Shown piece after piece: positions 46,429 to 55,174 of a DNA stretch of 64,000 nucleotides (the stretch's first letter is position 1; each line of letters begins with the position of its first letter). The DNA comes from Magnolia sinica. Lineage: Eukaryota; Streptophyta; Magnoliopsida; Magnoliales; Magnoliaceae. A program made the translations under genes and the position numbers. Below the pieces are notes generated by a model. That model saw only the letters and a list, made by a program, of their open reading frames with translations. It was not told where the DNA came from and searched no databases. The DNA lies in NCBI RefSeq assembly GCF_029962835.1, contig NC_080574.1, forward strand, positions 37,887,501 through 37,951,500, read 5' to 3'.

Positions 46429-46948
46429 CGACAGGTTGAGTAACGAGACTCGGACGTCATCAAGCTCTGTGGGACCCACAATTATATGTGTTGTACCGTA
46501 CCATCAGTTCATTTGAAAATATCAATTTAAAGCATGAGACAAATAATGACTCAGATCTGAAGCTCGAGTGGACACCATCACAGAAAGCAGTGGAGAAAGT
46601 GACACCCACCATTAAAGATTTTTAAGGGCCATAAAAGTTTTCGATCAAGCTGAAATTTGTGTTTTCCCTTATTTCATGTCCGTCTTAACTTATGCATATG
46701 TCGGATCTCAGATAAACATCTGGTTGACCTCAAGAAGGTTTCAATGGTGGGCGTCACTCTCTCCACTGTTTTCTTTGGTGGGGTCCACTCTAGCTTTGGA
46801 TCTGACTCATTCTTTCTATCATGCCGTAAAATGATCTCTCCAGGTGTATAGACGGTGTGGATACAACACATACATCATAGTGGGTGCCACAGGACTTATT
46901 GACGTCACTTCGGTAGCCTGTCTCGCAGCTCAACCTGTCATTATTTAA
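46429..46948. mobile_element. Palindromic MITE, family P, directly abutting the previous copy
   Basis: The left end GACAGGTTGAGTAACGAGAC pairs with the right end GTCTCGCAGCTCAACCTGTC. The inner blocks GACGTCA, GTGGGACCCAC and CAGATCTGAAGCTCGAGTGG have inverted partners. It begins within a few bases of the end of the 45973-46428 copy. Confidence 0.8.
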
Positions 46949-47132
46949 TCCGGAGAAATTTACGACTGTGGCCCCACCTTTTATCCATCGGATATTCTTG
47001 AAAGAATACAAACTTAACATACGCACCTGGACCTCTTCGTACGGACGATAAACTTCAGGACGAAAATACCCCTCCTTTTCACGGAAACGGATTGGGTACG
47101 CCTCCTGCCACCCGCCCAAGGCCGATAGTCAG

Positions 47133-47545
47133 TGGTATGCAGGCCTCACCATGATGTTTTCTTTTCATCCATGCCGTTCATATATTTTTTCAGATCATTT
47201 TACGGTATGAAACCAAAAATGAGGTATACCCAAGTCTCAAGTGTACCACATTACAGGAAACAGTGTTGAATGACGTCAGCCGTTGGAAACTCAGGTGGAG
47301 CCCACTGTGATGTTTGCGAGAAATCCTCCCCATCTAAGTTCATTCATAGGGTCACAAAGACCTGAAGAGGAAAAACAAATTTGAGAATGATCAAAAACTT
47401 TTGTAACCCCCGAAAGGGTTTCAATGGTAGACGTTCAACTCCCCACTGCCTTTTACAGCGTGGTCCACTTGATAGCTAAATATATCTTATTTTCGTCTCA
47501 AGCCTTAATATGAGCTCGCCAAATAGATGAACGGCTTGGAACAAA
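47133..47545. mobile_element. Palindromic MITE, family P, in the first direct-repeat copy
   Basis: CACCATGATGTTTTCTTTTC, ATGCCGTTCATATAT and CAGATCATTTTACGGTATG appear on the left. The inverse wording (AGCCTTAATATGAGCTCGCC, AGATGAACGGCTTGGA) appears on the right. It matches 49890-50345 closely. Confidence 0.7.
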
Positions 47546-47826
47546 CCTCATGATTGGACCCACACATGCAACACAGTAAAAAAAAAAAAAAAAAAATCAC
47601 AAACTGCCGCGGCAGTGCCGCCGAACCCGCGGCAGTCTGGCAGAATTTTTTTTTTTTATTTTTTTTTTTATTTTTATTTACGGGGAGAACTTTTTCTCCC
47701 TTACATTTTTCTCTAATACATAATTATATAAATATGTATATATAAGTATATAAAAATATTTTTTTATCTTTTAATTCATTTCTTTGTCCATGTATTCAAC
47801 AAGCATATCTCCTAAATTAAAATGAT

Positions 47827-47965
47827 TTTTTTTTTTTTTTTTTACACACGCACACACACCCCCACACACTCACACTAGTAGAATTTTACCACCTATGGAT
47901 ACTCAAACGCTTGACCGGGTGTTGAAACTCCTAAGAGTCTACCACCCGAGGGAGAGTAAGGATCC
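47827..47965 (-). mobile_element. tRNA-derived SINE in the left arm
   Basis: It is flanked by AAATTAAAATGAT (47814-47826) and AAACTAGAATGAT (47966-47978), a 13-bp duplication with two differences. The body matches the 36354 SINE: GGATCCTTACTCTCCC, a box B region now decayed (CAAGCGTTTGAGTATCC), GGTGGTAAAATTCTACTAG and a GTGTGTGxGTGTAAAA tail. The right arm at 49263-49290 preserves the uninterrupted site. Confidence 0.85.
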
Positions 47966-48025
47966 AAACTAGAATGATATGCTTAACGTACTATATATGA
48001 TTTTGGGGTAGGAGAAGTTAATTCA

Positions 48026-48540
48026 GCGGGGCAAACATGAAATTCAATGGGGCAAACATGAAAATGAGAGGGCAAGCATGAAAATTAGCGGGGCAAACAT
48101 GAAAATGAGAGGGCCAAACATGAAAATGAGCGAGGCAAGCATGAAAAAGAGCAAGGAAAACATGAAAAAGAACGGGGTAAATTACAATATCAGCGGGGGA
48201 AACATGAAAAGCAACGGGACAAACTAGAAAAACAGCGGGGCAAACTAAAATATGAGCGGGGCAAACTAGAAAATCAGCGAGGGAAACATGAAAATCAGCG
48301 GGGAAAACATGAAATGCAGTGGGGCAAACTAGAAAATCAATGGAAAAAACAACCAGCATGGGGCAAACTAGAAAATCAACGGGAAACATGAAAAGCAATG
48401 GCAAATCGAAATATGAGCGGGCAAACTAGAAAAACAATGGGGTAAACTAGAAAATCAATGAGGAAACATGAAAAGTAAATGGCAAACTAGAAAATCTGGG
48501 AAACATGAAAAGTAGCAAACTAGAAAATCAATGGGAAAAA
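48026..48540. repeat. Degenerate tandem array of about 21 bp (GCGGGGCAAACTAGAAAATCA type)
   Basis: More than twenty units alternate GGGGCAAAC(A/T) with TGAAAATGAG or TAGAAAATCA. The unit is close to seven codons, which keeps a minus-strand frame open with a repeated F-x-V-C-P pattern. There are no unique spacers, so it is not a CRISPR array. Related arrays lie at 49005-49125, 49585-49808, 50812-50980 and 51325-51470. Confidence 0.85.
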
Positions 48541-48839
48541 CATGAAAAGCATGTGTAGAACGTACACTAGTGACGTTGAGTCTCATTTGTCCACGTCATT
48601 TCCAAGGACTCAAGCTAACAAGATATGTCGGATTTCTCTCTCCCAAATAGATTGCGTGCTATGCTACATGACTTTTTAAAGGGGTAGTCCTATATTTTAG
48701 CTTGGTTTTTTAAAGAAAAAAAATGAAGTTCTTTATGATGAATAATCACGTATATAATTAATAAAATCATAGATACAAAAATAAGTCCTATATTGAAATA
48801 TAATAAACTAATATAATAATGAAAATATTAGCATGCATA

Positions 48840-49000
48840 CACCCGACCAACCCAATCAACCCATCGAGCCCTCTTGTGTTGGGCTTGGGTTGAGAATTCC
48901 CAACCCAAGATTGGGTTGGGTTAGGTCAAGGTTTAGGTATAGGAACCTTGGGTTGGGTTAGGGTTGAGCACCAACCTGAACCAACCGGCTCGACTTTCAG
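48840..49000. repeat. Degenerate AACCC/GGGTTGGG repeat in the centre of the compound element
   Basis: CAACCCAA, GGGTTGGG and GGGTTAGG words recur. It is similar in kind to the 18261-18620 array. Confidence 0.55.
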
Positions 49001-49584
49001 CCCTAATTTCATGTTTGCCTTACTCAATTTCATGTTTTACCCGCTAAATTTCTAGTTTTCCCCACTCAATTTCATGTTTGCCTCACTTAATTTCATGTTT
49101 ACCCCGTTGAATTTCCAGTTTAACCGCAAAGTGATTGAAATTGACCACGAACTGAATGAAATAGATTTTTGACCATTGACCCGATGGAATCTTGGAAAAT
49201 AACTACGTTGGTTGGCTAAATTAACTTCTCCTACCCCAAAATCATATGTGGTACGTTAAGTAAATCATTCTAGTTTAGGAGATATGCTTGTTAAATAAAT
49301 AGACAAAGAAATGAATTGAAAGATAGAAAAATATTTTTATATACTTATATATACATATTTACTTAATTATGTATTAGAGAAAAATGTAAGGGATAAAAAG
49401 TTCATGCAAAGAAAATACTTCTTCTCTCTCTCTCTGTTGGCGTTTTCCAAGTATTTTCTTTACATGAGTTTTGATTTGTTTTCATTTTCTCTTGAAATTG
49501 AGGGATTTTTCTTCACTATCTTCGATTTTCGGCTGATGAAACCCTTTTCTCTCTCTCTCTTTGGGGTGAATTTTCTCTCATTTT

Positions 49585-49808
49585 CAAGTTTGCCCCGTTG
49601 ATTTTTTAGTTTGCCCCGCTCATATTTCAGTTTGCCCTACTCATATTTCAGTTTGCCCCGCTGATTTTCTAGTTTACCCTGCTCATTTTCATGCCTGCCC
49701 GCTCATTTTCATGATTGCCCCGCTCATTTTTCATGCTTGCCCTGCTCATTTTCATGTTTCCCCCGCTGATTTTCTAGTTTGCCTCGCTCATTTTTATGTT
49801 TCCCCCGT
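49585..49808. repeat. 21-bp array, inverted orientation
   Basis: About ten units of TTTGCCCCGCTGATTTTCTAG or TTTGCCCCGCTCATTTTCATG type, the complement of the 48026-48540 array. It ends directly at the start of the second direct-repeat copy. Confidence 0.85.
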
Positions 49809-50765
49809 ACGGACGAAAAATTTCAGGATGAAAATACCCCTCCTTTTCACAGAAATAGATTCGCTACTCCGCCTACCACCCGCCAATGGCGGATCTTCGG
49901 TGGTCTGTGGGCCCCACCATGATGTATGCTTTTCATCCATGCCGTCCATATATTTTTACGGATCATTTTATGGTATGAGACAAAAAATGAGTATATCCAA
50001 ATCTTAGTGTACCACATTACTGGAAACAATGTTGAATGAGCGTCAAACATTAGAAATCCTCCCCTGTCTAAGTTGGGGCCCACTGTGATGTTTGTGAGAA
50101 ATCCTCCCCGTCTAAGTTCATTCATAGGGTCACAAAGACTTGGATGAAGAAGAAAAACAAATTTCATAATGATCCAAAACTTTTGTAACCCCTAAAAGGG
50201 TTTCAATGGTAAACATTCAATTCCCCACTGCCTTTTAGAGTGTGGTCCACTGGATAGTTAGATCTATCTTCTTTTTCGTCTCAATCCTTAATATGAGCTC
50301 GCCAAATAAATGGACGGTTTGGATATAACACAGACCTCATGATGGGACCTATAAAAGCATTAAAAATAAAATAAACATATAGGCATCTGGCAGAATTATT
50401 ATTATTATTATTATTTTTTACAGAGAGAACTTTTTCTCCTTTACATTTTTCTCTAATACATAATTATGTAAATATGTATATATAAGTATATAAAAATATT
50501 TTTCTATCTTTTAATTCATTTCTTTATCTATGTATTTAACAAGCATATCTCCTAAATTAGAATGATTTTTTTTTTTACACATGCACACACACCCCCACAC
50601 ACTCACACTAGTGGAATTTCACCACCTATGGATACTCAAACGCTTGACCGGGTGTTGAAACTCGTAAGAGTCTACCACTCGAGCAAGAGTAAGGATCCAA
50701 ACTAGAATGATTTACTTAATGTACCACATATGATTTTAGGGGTACGAGAAGCTAATTTAGTCAAC
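49808..50765. repeat. Second copy of the 0.95-kb direct repeat
   Basis: It matches 47040-48010 in block order, including the family-P MITE (49890-50345), an (ATT)n tract at about 50396-50413, the AACTTTTTCTCC arm and the SINE (about 50570-50700) with the same flanks. Confidence 0.75.
50570..50700 (-). mobile_element. SINE, duplicate of the 47827-47965 insertion
   Basis: It has the same insertion point (left flank AAATTAGAATGAT, right flank AAACTAGAATGAT) and the same body as the SINE at 47827-47965. It was copied with the host repeat and is not an independent insertion. Confidence 0.8.
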
Positions 50766-50811
50766 CAACCTAGTTATTTTCCAAGATTTCCTCGGGTCGA
50801 TGGTTGAAAAT

Positions 50812-50980
50812 CTAGCGGGGCAAATAAGAAAAACAGTAGGGCAAACTGAAATATGAGTGGGGCAATGTAGAAAAACAGCGGGGCAAACTACAATATGAGT
50901 GGGGCAAACAAGAAAAACAGCGGGGCAAACTGAAATATGAGTGGGGCAAACTAGAAAAACAGCGGGGCAAACTAAAATAG
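50812..50980. repeat. 21-bp array, same orientation as 48026-48540
   Basis: About eight units of GCGGGGCAAACT..AAATA(T/G)GAG and AGAAAAACA type, following the second direct-repeat copy just as the first array follows the first copy. Confidence 0.85.
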
Positions 50981-51139
50981 GCCTACACTCATGCTCTATA
51001 TAGCCCACTATGCAGTATGTGTGAAACCACCTCCCTCTATCAGGTCAAAACACTTATTTTCACCATTAGCTATAGGGTCCCACTGACCCTAATTCACTAG
51101 CTTCTTTTTCTTTTTCTTTTTTCGTTATAATTCCTACGG

Positions 51140-51242
51140 CATTTTGTGGGTCCCATTATAAGGTACGTGTTATATCCAAACCGTCCATCTATTTGACGAG
51201 CTCGTATTAAGGCTTGAGACGAAAAATAAGACAGATCTAGCT
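51140..51242. mobile_element. Truncated family-P MITE arm
   Basis: GTGGGTCCCATTATAAGG, ATCCAAACCGTCCATCTATT and GGCTTGAGACGAAAAATAAG are the inverse of the right arm at about 50235-50345. It is cut off at 51242 by a SINE. Confidence 0.65.
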
Positions 51243-51324
51243 ATCACCTAGATCCATAGCTCAACTGGCAGACTGAGTGGAAATACCTCGTTTCAACACT
51301 TGAGGTCTTGGTATCGATCTTAAG
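51243..51324 (+). mobile_element. tRNA-derived SINE, head portion
   Basis: ATAGCTCAACTGGCAGACTG is a clear box A context, and GGTCTTGGTATCGATC is a clear box B. It runs straight into another 21-bp array, so the 3' part is lost. Confidence 0.65.
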
Positions 51325-51470
51325 AGCGGGGCAAGCATGAAAAAGAGCGGGGCAAACATAAAAATGAGCAAGGTAAGCATGAAATATGAGCGGGGCAAAC
51401 TAGAAAAACAGCGGAGCAAACAGAAGTATGAGCGGGGCAAACTAAAAAAACAGCAGGGCAAACTAAAAAA
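51325..51470. repeat. 21-bp array, fourth block
   Basis: About seven units of AGCGGGGCAA(A/G)C type. It lies directly after the truncated SINE. Confidence 0.8.
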
Positions 51471-51544
51471 GTAGTTTGGGTACTCGCGGTTAGGCGTATT
51501 AGGGTGGATGGAATCCGCTAATCCTAGAGAAGACGAACGGACGC

Positions 51545-52125
51545 GTGTTTGGATGGCGTCTATCTCTCCGCGATTTAAGGTTGTCTGACTGGTGCGATGG
51601 AGTCGGTGGGATATCGAAAACCCTCGAGCCGCATCCCTTTCCTTCCCAGTACGCCATCGAGAGCCAGAGTGTTGGGATGGAGCCTATCTTCTCGCATGCT
51701 GCAAATACCTGCGTCTGTCTTCCTCGTAATTGTAGGAAATGGATAGAAATGGCGGGATGGCGTGGGTTATTTAACCCCCTAGCAGGATTCGTCGTAGATG
51801 GAAGAGGAACTTACCCTGAGCAATCAGCCATCCTTGCAATCGGAAGGTTGGTTTTCGGAATCCTGTCCCCATTATGTTTTCTGTGGTTAGCATGCTTGAG
51901 GGACAGATTGTCATCTAAGCCCTGTCCATGAAGCCTGCTTCATTGAGTGACGGTTGGAGGTTTAAGTCCTTTGAGAAGCTCTCTCAGGACAACCAAATTC
52001 ATAGCATTTCAATGGAAGGGCCACAGATGGATTCATCAGTGTCTCTCCAGAGTAAAGAAGAAGAAGCAGAGTCCTCAACAAAAAAAAATTTTTACCTGAT
52101 CTTATTTGATATGAGCAGAAATTAA
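51545..52125 (+). other. Higher-GC segment with two gene-like frames, unassigned
   Basis: Two consecutive frames (51545-51931, 128 codons; 51928-52125, 65 codons) have mixed composition unlike the surrounding repeats. The second starts MKPASLSDGWRFKSFEKL and continues with an acidic Ser/Gln/Glu stretch before a poly(A)-like run (about 52080-52090) breaks it. I recognise no family and no clear splice pattern. It could be a gene 5' end, a noncoding transcript or a retrocopy. Confidence 0.3.
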
Positions 52126-52972
52126 TCCATGTCATGAGAGGGTGTTTTTTTTTTTTTTTTTTTTTTTCTGTTTTTAAATTTTATTTACAGCATTGATACG
52201 TCGTTTTATGTTAGGATACTGTTTGGATGTTCCATGATTTGCAATGGACTGGGTATGGTTCCAGTTTTCCACCCAGCCCAAACGCAAGTGGGTTTAGTTC
52301 TGCTGAAATTGCACAAACAATTGCAATTTTTGGGGACTTCCAATTGGGTAGTTAGACATGCATTTTCTTCTGTTTTCCTTGCTTTGTTTACGGTTTGTAA
52401 TTCATCGTTTCTTAAAACTCACTTATATACATGATTCTGTCTAAGGGATGCCCTTTGGATCAAAAAAAAAGAAAAAAAGAAAAGAAAAGGTGGCATTGAT
52501 CTGTTTTCCTTTCAATCTTAATTTGTTATTGTCATTTGTTCAGTTCTGTTGGGTTCTGTCTAATGGTTATTACATTATGTTTTACAATTTCGGTTGGCCT
52601 TCTCATGTATTTTTTATATTTTACCAATGGCATAGATTTACACCCCTTGCAAATGTGAAAATGGCTTTCTAATCAGTGACATTTACTACTCTTCTTGGAT
52701 GTATGTTATTACAGGAAATGGCAAAAGAATGTAGTTTAACTTGAAGATCAATTCACTGCTTCTAGGTCAGGGTGAAACACGACTAGCAGGTAGGTCGTTT
52801 GGTTACTTGATGATTTTTAGGTGTGTGTTTCTTTTTTTTCTTTTTTTTCTGTGATGTATGGGGTTATTTGATGAGTTTTCCAATGAAAACAGCTTGTGAC
52901 GTTTGGTGGTTGGACCTTCTTTTGATGGTTGCTTGATGTATAAGAAGAAGTATGTTAGTCACAAAAGAAAAT

Positions 52973-53042
<70 letters not shown>

Positions 53043-53117
53043 CCCTTTACAAGTGGTCTATGGGAAAAATCTCCTCCAAAAAAAAAAAAAAACTACATAG
53101 GTAGTTGTCAACCTTAA
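52126..53117. other. Intergenic sequence with poly(T) and (CT)n tracts
   Basis: A poly(T) run lies at about 52146-52167 and a pure (CT)n tract of about 62 bases at 52977-53038. A Ser-Leu repeat frame over the latter is an artefact. No gene is seen. Confidence 0.5.
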
Positions 53118-53666
53118 GGCTGTGTTTGGAAGAACTATTGAATTGAATTGCAATAACTAGTTCCAATGCTGAATTGTAAGTCTTAATGAGGCAGTTCATG
53201 TACATACCCACATGTGTGTGCGGTCTTGGAAAATAGAGGTTTGAGATCTAATAGCTGAGAAACAAACTTGGTTGAAGTTTTCTATCCTGTCTACCTGATT
53301 CTAACATCATGGTGCACCAGTTGAGTGGACTGGCTTTATTTTTGGGTTAGACCCATCTGATGGATAGCTTGGGTATTGCACCTGTTTGCCACACTGGATT
53401 TATTTTTGGGTGAGAACATCCATGTGGTGAGACCCACTTGATTGACAGCTTGGATATTGTGCCTGTTTGCCACACTGAAATATGTGGTGGCATGTAGATG
53501 GTATGCTTAGAAATCACAGAAACAAAAAAGAAAAAAAAAAAAAAAACTATTCTTTTCCACAGTTTCCTCAGATGTTGAGTTTTCCTTTACAAATCTACTT
53601 CTTGGATTTATGCAGTAATTGAACTAGTTATTGCAATTCAATTGGATAGAGCATCCAAACATAGCC
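53118..53666. mobile_element. Tourist-like MITE (PIF/Harbinger type) with TAA target duplication
   Basis: The left end GGCTGTGTTTGG pairs with the right end CCAAACATAGCC. TAA lies directly outside both (53115-53117 and 53667-53669). The subterminal part is also inverted (GAATTGAATTGCAATAACTAG versus TAGTTATTGCAATTCAATT, each quoted in part). The three-base TAA duplication and the GG(C/G)..TGTTTGG terminus are the hallmarks of plant PIF/Harbinger MITEs. It ends 28 bp from the WD40 exon. Confidence 0.85.
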
Positions 53667-53696
53667 TAACACTAGATGCATATCAGATAAACTCAC

Positions 53697-53841
53697 CTTG
53701 ATCAATCCAGTCTCGGTCCCACATAAAACAATGTTGTTCGCATTGATTAGACTTGTTATCCTGCTGCTTGCTGATAATCTTCCTACTTTCTGATGCTTTC
53801 CTCTTAACGATATCTGATTTCGGATAACACGGTTTCGAAGA
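53697..53841 (-). pseudogene. Isolated exon of a WD40-repeat protein, near its C-terminus
   Basis: On the minus strand, TTATTTTCAAG (acceptor) precedes 53841 and CAAG followed by GTGAGTTT (a strong donor) ends the exon at 53697. In the open frame it reads ...NQISLRGKHQ, KVGRLSASSRITSL, INANNIVLCGTETGLIK. I recognise this from memory as the last WD40 blade of a plant transducin/WD40 protein family that ends ...GLIKGW.P. I found neither the short terminal exon nor the upstream exons. The splice sites look intact, but alone it is best called a gene fragment. A Tourist-like MITE lies 28 bp beyond the donor. Confidence 0.6.
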
Positions 53842-55174
53842 CTTGAAAATAAAACACACATACAAACACAACTAATATATCTGATTCTCTAAAAATGCAA
53901 CTGATGAATCACCTGAGTTGCGGTTGAGACTTGGGCCCCACCATGCCTTCTCCATTCCTGCATTCCTTCTCCATTACATGACTGGATGGTGTTCTTGCAA
54001 GAATCTCTGCTCCACTTTCTTTTCCTTGCTTTCGTTTTCATTTGGATTTGGATGGTGTTCTTGCCTTTGCTTTGCATTCTTTTTGTTTTTTAGTTGCTTT
54101 TGGGGTATCCTTACTGGGTTGCATTGCTTTACATTGTTATTATCATCTTGGAGTAAAAAGGGCATTTAGTGCCTTTGTTATAGTTTTCTCAATTTTGGTA
54201 TGGTGAATTTGATGGTGGATGGGGGTTATGTCTCCTTTTTTAGGTTTAGTGCTCTTGTGGGTCAAGCCTAGGGCACAACTTGGACCTGATTGTGGCAATA
54301 CGATTTTAACTTGGGTTATGTATCAGTTTCATTCTTCAAGACCCTATTAGATTGAGTCTTAACAGGACCCAAATATGCATACTTGATTGGCCTCAATATG
54401 CAATGTTATAACTAAGTTCTAGATCAATGACTGAAAACTGTGTACGCTGGTGAAAATCATTAAGAAATAAATCCAGATCATCCAATCAAGATTACAAAAG
54501 TCTTAGAATCCAACTTTCAATCCAACTATTCAAGAATAATGGAAATTAAAAGCAGAAATTTGTGCTGTTTGCATCACTTGCGTTGTAAACTGCCACGGCA
54601 GTCTTTTGCAGAACCTATTAGATAAACATGTCTCAGCCTTCATTTTATTTTTTATTTTTGTCTACAAGCCCCGGTGGAACAAACACATCTCAGCCTTCGA
54701 TTTTTTATGTCTACAAGCAAGGCTGTTGACATAGTTTTATGGTTGTAGATTGTCATGGCTCTATATAAGATGTAGCATACTTTGAATTGTAAAGATGGCA
54801 GGCTGGTTTTAATTAATGAAATACATGAAAACAGTTTTTTAGATCTATTTCAGGGTTGGTGACTTCAATCCAATGGTGCTCTTCTTCACTCAGGGAGTCC
54901 TTGATTAGAATCTTGCAAGGAAAGACTCCATCTTTGACACCACTTCCACATTAGGGAGCGGTTATAGGAGTTGGTGCTGTTTTTATTTCTGTTATGAAAC
55001 AAGCGTCATCTGTTTTATGATTATAGGGATAATTGGATTTGTTTCATTCTAACCGTCCAATGAAGGTCCACTAAAGTGGGCAATGTCTAAGAAATTTCCA
55101 AGTGCTTGCGTATCATCCATCCTAACCTTGCAGATATCGAAGTTTTCTCTGTGAGGGGGAAGTCCGATCAAACA
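53842..55174. other. Intergenic sequence without a recognised gene
   Basis: Both strands have Lys/Gln-rich or Phe-rich frames near 53890-54170, without motifs. ACTGCCACGGCAGT at about 54589 resembles the palindrome ACTGCCGCGGCAGT at 47604-47617. Confidence 0.4.

Larger units (their letters stand above)
47040..48010. repeat. First copy of a direct repeat of about 0.95 kb
   Basis: The order of blocks here is repeated at 49808-50765. They are: TACGGACGA..A..TTCAGGA, ATACCCCTCCTTTTCAC, a family-P MITE, an (A)n or (ATT)n tract, a CTGGCAGAAT block, the AACTTTTTCTCC arm, and a SINE. The copies differ by moderate divergence and small indels. The shared SINE at the same site shows that they descend from one ancestor. 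Confidence 0.75.
47687..49404. mobile_element. Compound palindromic element with long inverted arms and internal 21-bp arrays
   Basis: The left arm (47687-47826 plus 47979-48025) is the inverse of the right arm (49208-49404). Shared blocks include AACTTTTTCTCC/GGATAAAAAGTT, TATATATAAGTATATAAAAA, CAAGCATATCTCCTAAA and GATTTTGGGGTAGGAGAAG. The arms are followed inwards by GCGGGGCAAAC arrays in opposite orientation (48026-48540 and 49005-49125), and a unique centre lies between. The left arm contains a SINE and the right arm has the empty site. No transposase frame was found. Confidence 0.7.

Noticed and set aside
48018..48404. A 128-codon minus-strand frame with a repeated F-x-V-C-P pattern, resembling a Cys-rich repeat protein
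   Set aside because: It is the translation of the 21-bp array; unit length near seven codons keeps it open by chance.
48026..48540. Regularly spaced repeat resembling a CRISPR array
   Set aside because: The units are contiguous and degenerate with no unique spacers, and the setting is a plant genome.
52903..53100. Frame with a long Ser-Leu repeat
   Set aside because: It is a (CT)n microsatellite translated.
53889..54169. Lys/Gln-rich minus-strand and Phe/Cys-rich plus-strand frames as upstream exons of the WD40 fragment
   Set aside because: They show no WD40 motif and no splice sites in a compatible phase.
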